From Lichenostomus cassidix (Eukaryota; Chordata; Aves; Passeriformes; Meliphagidae): a DNA stretch of 64,000 nucleotides. The DNA is taken from contig CM039182.1 in NCBI GenBank assembly GCA_008360975.2, forward strand, positions 28,772,566 through 28,836,565. Direction: 5' to 3'. The notes beneath the pieces are model-generated. The model was given only the letters and a program-made list of their open reading frames with translations, did not search any database and was not told the DNA's origin. Each line of letters opens with the position of its first letter. The first letter of the stretch is position 1. Of the stretch, positions 24,655 to 36,100 are shown in pieces. A program made the translations under genes and the position numbers.

Positions 24655-25340
24655 TCAATGGCCTTATAGACTATGACTAAGTCTTCTTCTAGCCTAGAGT
24701 AAACTGGGCTTCTTTAGCATCTCAGGATGAAGCACATTTCCCAGACCTCATCCCCTTCTTGCTGTTTTCTTCTCAGCCCCTTCCAGTTTGTAAAGGTCCT
24801 TGACAAAGCATAAATGCTACAACTGGACAGAATATTCCAGGAGTGTTCTCACTAATGACATACACAGATGAAGTATCCCCATCTCCATTCCTATTCCATT
24901 GGTTAGACATGAAAGGATTGCATCTTACATTTCAATCAGAGCTGTATTCTTGTAGCTTACCTTCAAATTATTGTTTAAGTCTGTTCCAGAGGACTCTGTT
25001 ACCCAATAATAATTGGTATGAAAATTCTTTTTCCTTTGCCTCAGTTTTGACCACACAATACTGCTGTGTTTTAATGAATTTATTGTAATGAACACTCCAG
25101 ATTGGCTCATTCTTCTTCCATCACCATTAATTGTTCATCAAATGATTTTGTAACTTGTACGTTTTTCTATTGATAATCTCACATTTTCCAGACTTTGCTA
25201 AAGATACTGCATAGCATTGGAATAAGAACAGATCTTCACAGGACCACACTAGAAATATTTTTCCCTCCATGATTAACCTCATCTCTACTTATCTCTTTAC
25301 TACCTCCATTTTAGTCAGTGTTTTGTATGATTTTTAACAG
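24655..25340 (-). mobile_element. Old CR1 LINE fragment, antisense
   Basis: Read on the minus strand this follows the C-terminal ORF2 coding region of CR1. Plus-strand landmarks are AGTCTTCTTCTAGCCTAGAG (24678-24697), the counterpart of the 'ttctccaggctgaacaa' block in reversed CR1. Next is ACAACTGGACAGAATATTCC with AGGAGTGTTCTCAC (24818-24851), the counterpart of 'gagctggacacagtactccaggtgtggtctcac'. Then comes GAACAGATCTTCACAGGACC with ACACTAGA (25226-25253), the counterpart of 'gaacagaactggacccag ... accactag'. Divergence is high and no frame survives. The outer limits are approximate. Confidence 0.65.
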
Positions 25341-26371
25341 GTTTTTAATTTAAAATTTTGGCATTAAGTTTTCTGCAATTTCCCCAACATTCTTTAATTT
25401 AAAAAAATATTAGTACACTGAAATAAACTACCTTAGCTTGCATCAAATATATTGTCTGATCCTGCCCATTTGAAAAAAAAATAATTGTTCAGCATTATTT
25501 CCAGCTACTGATGGGATATAAAATACTCTCATTAGCTTTAAGGTAGAACTAAATCTTCCCACCTTTTCTGACAAAACAGATATGTATGAGCACATCTGCA
25601 TTTTGCACATTATGATCCGTACTTTTACCATCCTTGCTGAGAACAGGATTTAAACCATTACTAAGATCTCACTTTTTCTTTATATGCTTAATGTATTGTT
25701 TCTTGTTTCCCTCCATCCTCCACAGAGTTTTTCAAAGATATTTTCTGCTTCCTGTATCAATTGTCCATATTTCCCTAGAGTCAGTTTTAAAGTAACTGCT
25801 ATTATTCTTGTTCATATTTGTGTAAATTTTTATTTCTGCCTTCATTTTGTTCTCAACCAATGGTATATTTTTAGGTTAAAGATTTCTGTTAGGAATTGCT
25901 AAGTAGTGTGTCTTTTCACACTGAATTTATCAAATCTGAATTATAGTTCATATTTTCATGTTTAAATGTTTCCTGACACATAATTTTGCTCACAGTTTTT
26001 CTCAGCCCTGGGAAAAGAGTTTTCTAAAAGGCAAAATATATACATTACTAGTAAAGTACTGCCAAGGCAGATATTGGCAAAGTACACAGATGTTTCTGAT
26101 GGGAAAAAAAAAACAATCTTGCTCTTCCTTTCCACAAAACACACATCAAAATAAAGTTAATTCCAGAAATACTCTGGGCTGTTAGGGTTTCTTTTATTCA
26201 CCAAATTAAATTAATAATGTTTGCTTTTGTTTTCAAATAAACATTTAGCATTTTAATTAATTGCTTGCACTGATGTATCCAAAGGAAAGCTATAGAGTGC
26301 GTTAGAAGTTACCCATAAATTCCAGATCTTTTAGGCTGCTCTAATTCATGTCCTCTAAGATCTGGAAAAAA
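25341..26371. other. AT-rich non-coding stretch, no gene recognised
   Basis: No gene, RNA or clear repeat is seen. It may include further unrecognisable remains of the antisense CR1 just before it. A-runs occur at 25474-25482 and 26104-26113. Confidence 0.5.
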
Positions 26372-26424
26372 TCCCTTAGTTTCTCTGTGCCTCAGTTTTC
26401 CATAAGGAAAACTGAAATAACAGT
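26372..26424 (+). mobile_element. Possible MIR/CORE-SINE remnant with a perfect hairpin
   Basis: CCCTTAGTTTCTCTGTGCCT with CAGTTTTCC (26373-26401) resembles the highly conserved 'cttaacctctctgtgcctcagtttcc' block of MIR-type SINEs. It also contains a perfect inverted repeat: a 10-bp stem TCAGTTTTCC (26392-26401), an ATAA loop, and GGAAAACTGA (26406-26415). The second arm is not what MIR has at that position, so the MIR assignment is tentative. Confidence 0.35.
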
Positions 26425-26466
26425 TTTCTAATATAGACATTCTGTAGATATGTGCAAAAATTTCAT

Positions 26467-26472
26467 GATGTC
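26467..26472. repeat. Left target-site duplication of the solo LTR
   Basis: GATGTC, identical to the hexamer at 26985-26990 immediately after the LTR. It is host DNA duplicated on integration. Confidence 0.85.
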
Positions 26473-26984
26473 TGTAGCAATGCAATTTTCAGATCTCCAT
26501 GGTGGCTTCCTTTGTTCCCCTGTCTTCTATGCTATTGGTTCATTTTAAAATATGCACTCTGCTGTACCTGAAAACCTATTGGTGTGTTCCCCCTGTCAAT
26601 TCTCCCCCTCCATCTCCTGGGACTGGCTCCAGGGGAGAAAAATCCCGCCACTTCTCTTCCCCTTATAAGCCCGTGTCTGCATCAGAGAGAGGTCTTCCAT
26701 CTCTGAGTTGCTAGCATCTGCTACCTGCCCTGTCTCCCTTCCCCCTTCCCTGCACCCCTTTTCCCCATACCCCAAATAAACCTCCCTAGCAGAACAGAGA
26801 TGGAGTCCAGTTTGTTCTTTCGTCTCACTACGTTTCCTGATAGAATTTCTGTGGTTGGGAGAACCCTGCCACACCACAGGACCCCGGGGGCTGCGCGCTC
26901 TGGATCCAGTGGAATTATGAGGACCAGAGACTTCGCTCCGGGCGGGAGCCAGCCTGTGCCACCCTCCCGGAGCCTGCAGTAACA
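26473..26984 (+). mobile_element. Solo LTR of an endogenous retrovirus, likely ERVK/class II
   Basis: A 512-bp element that begins TGTAGC and ends GTAACA, the TGT...ACA boundary of retroviral LTRs, flanked by a perfect 6-bp duplication (GATGTC). Inside, in the right order, are a TATA-like CTTATAAG at 26662-26669, a polyadenylation signal AATAAA at 26775-26780, and a GC-rich U5-like part (26870-26980). They show that the LTR reads on the plus strand. No internal retroviral genes lie on either side, so this is the product of recombination between two LTRs. A 6-bp duplication fits class II (ERVK-like) integration in birds. Retained CpGs in the 3' part and the perfect duplication suggest a young insertion. 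The 149-codon minus-strand frame across it is a by-product of composition. It could still act as a promoter or poly(A) site. Confidence 0.85.
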
Positions 26985-26990
26985 GATGTC
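26985..26990. repeat. Right target-site duplication of the solo LTR
   Basis: GATGTC, directly after the terminal ACA of the LTR and identical to 26467-26472. Confidence 0.85.
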
Positions 26991-29900
26991 CAGGAAAGTA
27001 TGCTGAGAAAAGCATATAAGTATCTCTGATTAAAAAGAAAACCATTTAAGGAATCCATCATAAGACTAAGTGCAGAACCATCCTAAAACTGCATCCGGTG
27101 TTCCTTTGCTATCTATATTTTGGAAAGTACAATTTGGAAAGGGAAGTTGTGTTTCTGTTCCACTTCAGAAGTTCTGAACTTCTTAATTTTGAAATTAAAT
27201 ATTGCATACACATAAATAAAACCAATAATACTATATATTTTTTCATTTCCTTCTGTATGAAAAATCTCAAATTGAGAAAAAATGTATTAATCCTATGTTT
27301 TTTTAAAGGTTTTATTAATAGCATGGTAATTCATCTAGGCATCTGTGGATTGTTTGACTTTTCAGTGAATGACACAAAAAGCAAGGTTAGCATTTGTTTT
27401 CTGAGTCTTTAACTGAAGCATGTATTAAAGAATTCATATAGGTAGCATGTGACAATTTTGCTAAATAGGCTGAAGAATGTAACTTAGTTCTATCAAAAGC
27501 AATAGTGAACTGGGATTAGATTCACTCAGAATTAATGGCCCAGCAATAATTTATGTGCTTTGACAAAAAAGACTAATCACTTGGGGCATACTGTGTCTCT
27601 TGGAGATTTACCAGTGGAACTGAAGAGAAAAGAGAGACATGATCTTTACAGAATCACAGAAAAACAGTTAATGCAAATGTGAAATGTGAAGGCTTCTATG
27701 AGCCTTCAAATTCTGTTTTGTAGCTGATCTGATAAGAAAATTGGTCTTTACACATTTAATGTAAGTGCACATGGGACAATGACTAATTGTTTTGCTCAGG
27801 CCACCAAAGATTTCCTCCACTGCTGCTTCAGAAGTGACTTGCTCAGATTTAGATCTTACATCATGATCTCTAAATATTTTTTCCTTTAGAAAGAGAGAAC
27901 ATTTATGGATACATCTGACATGCAAACAGATCAGTTTTGAAAGGAAAGATTTTGACTTATTTCCTACCAATTACCACATGTTTCAATTCAGATCAGAATG
28001 TGTATAATCTGCTTCTAAAGTACACAAAGTTCAAACCAAACCATCTTAGACCTTAGCGTCTGATCCAGATTTTGAATGCTGAAGTGCCAGTGTTTCCATT
28101 CCAGCTTGAGGTTATGGGCAACAACATACTGAGAACTTCAGCTCACAGGTGGTTTTTGTGTGTGTATGTATGTGTGTGTTCACCTAATTTTCACAGGGTT
28201 AAATAAAAATTAACTTATAGAATCAGGAACTTGATTACAAATATCTGCACTTATGAATTTTTCTGCTTGGCTAAAAACACCTTATTAATTTTAGTTCACT
28301 AAAACACAACACAGCTGTAACTTGACCCATTTTGAGTAGCTGTACTTAAAACCAGTGTTATGCTTTCAGTACTAAAGACTGATAACTTGATAGCTCCCCA
28401 GGGTTTGTTGGTTACAGTTTAAATACAGAGTTGACATTACATGCTATTTTTCTGAAAATCCCAGCAGTGATATTACAACTGAGATACTGGTAATTGAAGC
28501 TATAGTCAAAGACTGTTAAGTGTGGATATCTTCAAACATGCAGTATCATTCACTAACCTGCAATTTCATTCATTTTTAGGTCCTTTTAATCTTGTGAAAA
28601 TGGAACTATAAAACCAAATGAAAACAGCAGTTCCAAAGTATTCTCTGGGCCAACACAAAACCAGCCTGGATTCTCTCACCCTTACTCATGGTGAACAGTA
28701 AGCTACTCTGTAAATAGTTCTCATTATTTTAATATGAATAAAGGTCACCCAATCTGGTGCTTGGGGATTACATATTAATTTTTCATCTCTATTTCCTCAA
28801 CATTTTCAGAAAATATGCACAACTCACTCATTCTTGTTTCACAGTTGAAAAGCTGGTATAAACCTAGAACAAATGAGTTATCCTGTACTCTTCAACAAGG
28901 CAAAAGAAGCCAATAATAGAACCTCATTTATTTTTTGGAACAGATTTCAATAGAACAGGGTAGCATTCTATGAGACTTTCTTTCTGTTTCTGCTCCATTT
29001 CCAAAAAGCTGTATTTCTAAGATGTCGGCTGTATCTGTTTTTACTAGTTGTTTCTTTGCCCACCAGTGAATGCAAGCAATGATGCTGTCTGATCCCAACA
29101 AATTCTTACTCCAAATGCTGGAGAAAAAACATTCCACAGGTAGCAAATCTATGCATCTGAATGATTTAAAGCTTTCATGCAGATTAATGGAGTGTTTTAT
29201 TCTATTTCCCAGAATTTATGTGTTTGTTTTCTCATAATAAAGGAAGTTTCTAGCTTCTGGATGTGAAGATAGCCTTGACAATGTAAACCAACATACTTTC
29301 ATCTTGTTGAGTCCTCATCCTCACCAGCTAAAACAATAGCATCAAGCAAGTTAACTTCCCCCATTCATCTTGCCAGGGTGTCAGCCTTGAAGCAAAACAT
29401 GCACACTTAAGTACCAACACTGTTAACCAATTCACTGCTTATTATCAGATTAGAAATTACTACTCAGCACAATTAGACAGGGGGTGGACACTTCTGATGT
29501 TCCTGACATGCTATCACTCAAAAATGTTGAACACACTATTGATAGGAAAATGGAGAACAATCTACTAATTTTAAAATGTATTTTTCTATAATAAGTATCT
29601 GTGTAAGGCTGCACCCTTAAGTTTAAGAATGCCTTCTAAACACCTTCTTCTTCTACATATCTAAACCTCTACCAAACAGTGACTCTTACTATTTCTTTTC
29701 TACTCCCTACCTCTAACTGCTACCTGACTGCCAGATTCCTCTGCCATGACAGGGACTTCACTTCATGTATATCTTCAAGTTCTTTGAGAGAATGTCAAGA
29801 AAGGAACATTCTAATTTGGCCCCAAAAGATATAGATACACATTTATTCTGAACTGACTGAAACAACCAAACAGAAATTACAAAAAAGCTATACTAACACC

Positions 29901-31139
29901 ATTCTTATAGGATTGCAAGGATGAGAGCAGACTATGGGGCCACACAAAACCTGCCCTCTCTTCTAAAACATCCCAGACAAAAGTAATTTCTAGTTATCAT
30001 ACATATTTTCTGTGTAGAAAGAAAAATACATTACTGACGGCTTCTGCAATGCTTACTGTGTCCCTTTCACAAAATAAGAAGCAGGTAGTAGGTTAAAATT
30101 GTGATTCAGCAGGAAAGCAATGGCAGAGATGACAGGGGATGCAAAGTCCCAAGACATCTCTCAGTTTAATTAATCACTCTGCCTCTGCCCAGGTGGCATC
30201 TTAAGCACACATTGCAAACTCTGTTAACAGCTGCTTGGAAAAAAGCTTATCTGCCCTCTGGCCCCTTTACCTTGAATGACTGAATTAAAGCATGAAGCCA
30301 GAGCCACAGCATCAAACACAGAAGGTGCATCCCAGCTTTGCTACAAGAACACAAGCAATGCTGCTATCTGTGCGTCACCATGTTGCCAGCCTGCCAGAGG
30401 GTAAGACTGGCAGAGGAAAGCAGCCCCAGTGACAAAAACACTTCATAAAGTCCTAAAACAATGCAAATAGACCATCACAGGAATCAAAAACCACCACTGA
30501 TTCATCTCTCTGTATTGTTCAGTGCACTTTGCTTTGGACCAGGAACAAATAGATGCAATTAGTACACACTGCAAGTACCTGGTTCCTGGAAATCTATGTT
30601 TCCCACTTCCCTTTTCTTCTTACCTGCATTCTTTTGCATAACTTTACTGGCAGCTTTTCTCAAAAATTTTTCTGCCTACATTTCCAACTCTGTCTTGAGG
30701 CCTCTTTCAGATCAATATTTTTTTACACTGGAAATACAGATAAACACCTAATACCTTTTTAAAAATTCCATAGGACGAGGACATTTCATTATTCTTTGCA
30801 TAATGGAAACTAAAACTCTGGAGTGGATTTTTTTCAGAAAAAAAAAGTATTTTCTGACACAGTTCTGAGAAATTACCTATGCTGTTGTGTTTATTGAGCA
30901 ATACTTGACATACATTCATTTACTAGCCATCATGATAGCACTTTAATTAAAGTCCATGTGACTTTAAATGATAGGAAGCTTATTTAAAAAAACCCAATTT
31001 TAAAAACTGTATTTAGTTTTCCTGGCAAGTATTCAGCTATTGCACAGAGATTCTTTCTGTGTAATTTAGAAGGCACTTTTCATTTTCAAAGCAGCTAACA
31101 AAGATTCTGTTAGTTGCACAGTAATTCTGTGAATGCATT
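26991..31139. other. Non-coding stretch, no gene recognised
   Basis: Mostly AT-rich. 27752-27883 on the minus strand is an exon candidate discussed under findings. A GT-rich simple repeat is at 28157-28180. A donor-like GAGG/GTAAGA occurs at about 30399 on the plus strand within a mixed-composition stretch (30290-30420), but no matching acceptor was identified. Confidence 0.5.
28157..28180. repeat. (GT)n/(GTAT)n microsatellite
   Basis: TGTG units interrupted by two TATG steps. A short simple repeat. Confidence 0.8.
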
Positions 31140-31870
31140 TGTATTTCCATACCTAGGGGAGTGTGCAGTAGCTGCTGTTGGGAAGAGGAGCACGAGTGAA
31201 AGCAGGAGAAGAAGATACCAGAGTGGCAGTGATCCCAAGCTGCTCACACACTGCTGTTCAGGACAGCACATGTGGGTGCCACATGAGCAGGTGAAGCTGT
31301 GATTCTACATGTGTGGAAAGGCAGATAATAATTAAGCAATCAGATGTGCTAAGTGCATCATGCTGGGACATCGTTCCCTTTCACATGGGTTGAGAGGTTG
31401 GAAACTGAAGGTGATAACTGAGGAAGTGGCCAAGTTACAGATGTATTCCAAAGGTTTTCCTCCTGGTCCCTGGAGCGCCACAGTGCCAGTCTTTTCCTGA
31501 CACACTCCGGGAGCGTGCCAAATGCTTTTCAGCCTGAGGAGAGAATTCGACATCTTTCAGCTGCTAAGACTGAAGGATTTGGGCTCTGGATATGTTCCAA
31601 GGCTCCTCTCCTACATGCATGTACACACGGCAGCCCTTCCTAACCACCACCCTGTGCAGGATTCCCGGCTGCCCCCTGCTCCTGGGGATAGTTCCTCGTC
31701 CCTTGCAGTGCGGGATCCTGGCAGACTGGGGCTGGGGCTGGGACTGGGACTGGGACTGGGACTGGGACTGAGCTCTGCCAGCTCCCCCCGGCCTGGAGCA
31801 GCGCCTGGCTTCGGCACAGCCCCTTGGCAGAGGCAGCGCAGGGAGCCTTGGCATATTTCCGCATCCTTGT
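31140..31870. other. GC-richer patch containing a hexamer array
   Basis: The composition rises well above the surroundings, with scattered CpGs between 31480 and 31830. A 134-codon plus-strand frame and several minus-strand frames cross it. All run through the hexamer repeat, where they encode alternating Gly-Leu or Ser-Gln and Pro-Val, so they are treated as composition-driven. It may be an unrecognised mobile element or a weak regulatory region. Confidence 0.4.
31725..31770 (+). repeat. (GGGACT)n hexanucleotide array, G-quadruplex prone
   Basis: About seven and a half 6-bp units, first as GGGGCT (twice) and then as GGGACT. On the plus strand this gives seven G-runs of three or four spaced by two or three bases, a textbook quadruplex-forming arrangement. 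Variant units are confined to the left end, suggesting expansion of the GGGACT form. Confidence 0.9.
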
Positions 31871-33180
31871 TCATCCTTCCCTCACCATTTCTGCTGACAG
31901 TTTTCACCTGGTTATTGTTATTTTAATAATGTAAAAGTTAGAGAAGTATTATTGTTTTGGTTAGCATTATTGTTATTGCTATTTCTTTTGAGGTAGAGTC
32001 TCTGTGATCAGGGGAAGGCAGATTTAGTCTTTGCACTGTAAGTGAACTATTAACCTGAACTGCATGGAAATGTTACACCAAATAGCCATACATTTGTTCA
32101 GCTGGTTCTGGCCCTTTTTAAAGCCAAACCGAGGTAGTTTCTCAAGAAGAGACAGAGCAGGGGGTCACAGAGGGCACTCGCCCCTCCGCTCCCAGGCCCT
32201 GACCCGAGGAGCACCATGGGGCCCTCTCGTTTCTGCTGTCTCACACACACTCCGAGCTGCTCGAGGGACCCGTGTGCCTGCATGGTCACATCAATGTGTG
32301 GCTCTGCCTTCCCACACAGTCATTCCACGCGCAAAAGTTTGAGAGGAAAATAAACAAACCTACCCTCCTGCAGACTGAAAGTCACAGCATGTACCATGGG
32401 GCTCATCCTCTGGGAATGCTCCTCCTTTCACTGCTGCCACCAGCAGTTTGTGGCTTGCACAACTTGCTTCTCTTAAATGTCTGCTTCCCTTTCCATCAGG
32501 TCTGAGACATCTGTATTTTAAACTATAAGCTCTTCTGGGTGAGGATGATGTCTGTCCACACCCTTGCAGTGTGTTTAGCACAGCAACCCTGATGTCTTGC
32601 ATCACTTCTAAGCCCTACAGTCGTACACCACTAGCAGCAAATGCACATTGGTGAATATGTTTACAGCACTGGTTCCAGTGGAATACAAAGCAACTCAGAG
32701 CTTTGCCCCTCCTGACAGAAATCTTGAGTAGCATGAGCTCAAGCTATTTCACAGACCACCTGCCTTTTCTTAACCATGTGTAGAACTGACTACTAGGAAT
32801 CCCAATGTGTTTTATATGCTATTAATAAAGTTAATATTTCTATTAAATACTACTCCAGTCTGGGATTCTCACACAATCTTGAGTACAATAATCAAGAAAA
32901 ACACTTTCTAACACATTATTAAAAGTTAACTTGCAACAGTATAGAAGACTCTAGTAGCAAAATGCCATGGTGACATCTTTCTAGTATGGGAAATTTTTTC
33001 CTGTATCTTTTTTCAATTCAACTTATTGCAAAACAGTTGTTTTCTGTAATATCACAGATTTATGCAGAGTTTACAATGCAATCATTGCTCCTTGCTATTG
33101 AAAAAGATTTATTTAAGCAGTTTTGGCCTTCGTTCCAAAAGGCTGAATGCCAAATCATTACAGTGTATCTGGTGTTTTGC
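31871..33180. other. Non-coding stretch, GC-richer at 32140-32300
   Basis: No gene recognised. The GC-richer part has open frames of 63-92 codons on both strands without family resemblance. The remainder is AT-rich. Confidence 0.5.
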
Positions 33181-36100
33181 TGTCAGAAAATATGATCTAG
33201 CACTGAGATACTATTCAGAGACTCTAAAAGCCAGAGAAAATAATTGTGGTAAATCAAAACCTCATAAATACTTTATAAAGTTGTTTTTAATCTCTGTCCT
33301 CATGTGTGACAAAAAAGTACCAGTTTACATGCAGCCAGAATACATGAATTTTGAGGCTTCATTTCCTATACTGTGTAAGTTTTAAAACAACATTAAAATC
33401 TATTCCGTATAGAAGCAAAAGTCAGGCAGTAGTTGTCACATTATATTTTCTAGTACTATTCCAGTTTAATAAGCTGAAAGACAGCAAACAGCTTTTCTAG
33501 ACTTAACTCCAAATGACATATTTTCTTTTTTTTTTTTCAAAAAAAGACACTGAGAGGCTAAGAAACATATATGTGGCTCTGAAGCTGAAGCCGCAACTGT
33601 GCAAGCAGATACAGACAGGCAACGCTCTATGTGGTTAAAGAAAAGCACATGCCAAAGACTCGGGAGCAGCTGGCCCTGAATTTTGGCCTCAGCACACCAT
33701 GTAAAATTGAACATATGCGTGGACTAGGTTTGACTCCCTTCAGATGCTTCTGAAACGCAGTAATATCTCACTGGGTAAGAAAGCTGCTCTGGCTTCCAAA
33801 CTACCTATGCCAATAACTTTTTATTTCTTCACCAAAAAAATGCAGAACAATTTTCCTGTGCAGCACATCAGTGTGACAGATAACAGTGACTGCCAGAAAC
33901 TTGGAGATGGCAGTATATCTGGGATGGATATTAAACTGAGTCTGTCTAGAGGCATGGGAAACTTGGGGGAGCATCAGGCAGAATAATAAACTCAAGCAAA
34001 GATCACGTCCAGATCTTACTTTGTAAAAATTCCAGTTACTTATTTTGCAGCACCAGAATTTTATAAAAAATTTACCTTTTAAGGTTTTAAATTGCATAAC
34101 CTGTGGGCCAGAGAATCTGCTACCTTCCATCATATTGCATAAAAATTCAGAAGCAGTTAACCAACGCAATATGGAGGGGTGCTTTTTGCAAAGAGGAAAC
34201 CACAGAGGCCAGGAGGGAACACTGGTTTGAGAAGAGGGGATTAGCTTGGAGGTAGCCCTCAGCCTGATCTGACTCACTTGCTTCTGAGCAGTTTACACTG
34301 TGGCCATATTCCAAAGGAGGACAGAACTTATTAAATCACTGTTATGAATTGCTGGTGGAAGAAACTGAAGGTAGTGAAATCCTGCCAAGCTCTGATATTC
34401 ATGGTAAGCTGTAGAAGCAATATTAGTTTTGCCCAGATGAGGGTTTTTTTGCAAGTAGGGAAGGAGACTGATGTATGTGTTCTGAGGTGACCAAGAATTT
34501 TATAGGCCTAGCTTAAAGAAAACAGATTTTCCAAAAAGGGATGTTGATCACTATCTGAATATTAGGGGATTTTAATAAGGTTTCGGGTTGAACACTCAGA
34601 ACTTGATAATAATCAGGGTCTTCAATTAGCTTGGAAGAGTCTTGCAATCATATGGACCTGTCTCTAGTAAGAACAGAGAGGGCATCTAACCAAGAAGAGG
34701 ATACCAAACAGAGTACCATGTAAAGTCTGTTTACTTCCCTTCAGAGTATTTAATCCATCCTAGCTCCTATTACATAAATGTGCATTTTGAATAAGTCAGC
34801 CCCTCTGCTGACTCTGCAATGACAGTCTTGTTTTTTAAAACTTTCCAGAGGTAGTAAGCCTTTACAAATCTGGAATAAAAATTAAAATTCTAAAAGAGCT
34901 TTGTTTTGAGCTGGATTTTTCAGTTTAGCAGACTGCAGGTGGGATTACAAATGGATTGCTCCCAATTTACTAGTATTGTGGAATAAGAACTCCTCATTCA
35001 GACACTACCTTCAACAGCCTTTAAATGCCCTTGTAGTCTGATAATAAAGCTGAAGTATAAAAGTAAACTCAGGAGTGAAAATGGAAAATGCTGAGAAAAC
35101 TCAGCAGTGATAATGGGAAAAGATGCAACACAGAAGAAACAAAGTTTATGTCAGTTAGATTCAGGTTCTACGAAATTATATAAAATAAAGCTTGATACCA
35201 ACACAATTATTTTTAATTGAAACATCTTAGTCAGTATATTACTTACAAGCACTAAAATACTTACAGTGAAAGCACCCTGAAGTTTCATAGCAAAACAGTC
35301 AAAATACACAACTTCTAATATTGCTGCCTGGACAATGTTAATTCAGTCTTTATATATATATATATATATATACAACAGTCACTTACTTGCACTTGCAGGT
35401 GTTTCATTGGGGATATTCTTAATAAGCATCTACAGAATATTCCATTTTATCTGTTCAGTTCAAGGTGGCAAAGCATGTCACCTTGTGGTACACACCTCTA
35501 TCTTGCTCTGAAGAAATAAATAATTGATGATTCTCTCAGATTTCACGATGATATTAATTTTTATAGTGCTTCAATCCAAAAAGAAGTGTGGTAAAGTATA
35601 ATGTCCATATACATTTAGGGGAAATTGCCATCCACATTATTACTCTGAGCTAACAGAAATACAGACACAGCTAGAGCTGACAGACCAATTTCACACATGT
35701 AAGAATGTTAATTTTTTAAAAAATCTATCACAGCAAGTATTCTACAACTTTTAAAATCACAGTTTCCCATTCAGTTTAGCAGCAATTTTGAGTATTGAGT
35801 AGTTCTGCAGCTTGGTCCTCCACAGCTTCTGCCATTAGACACCCAGAAAGCAAAGGCACACAGTTTCTGAATGCCTTTGAGAGGGGAGTTTTAATAGTCA
35901 CCTGGAACCACCTCCCAGGAAGCAGAGGTAGGAAGAGAAGCCAGATCATCAGAACACCATGGAGTTGCTGTTCGTGCAAGATCGTCTTTACACCTTCTGC
36001 AGTCCCATACTCATTCATCACTCCCAGTCTCTGCAACAAGCAAAAATTACTCCCATCACTACAAAATACTGGTTTGCGCTTTAATGAGCTCACCTTGTTT

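Noticed and set aside
26596..27045. 149-codon minus-strand frame
   Set aside because: Lies mostly within the solo LTR and runs antisense to it. LTRs do not encode protein here and no family is recognisable.
27648..27664. ACAGAATCACAGAA string resembling a reversed CR1 end
   Set aside because: No further CR1 blocks follow on either side. Too short to call.
31522..31926. 134-codon plus-strand frame and three overlapping minus-strand frames
   Set aside because: All pass through the GGGACT array and owe their openness to it.
33801..34277. 158-codon minus-strand frame
   Set aside because: No recognisable domain, no supported start or splice sites, and composition consistent with chance in a 64-kb window.
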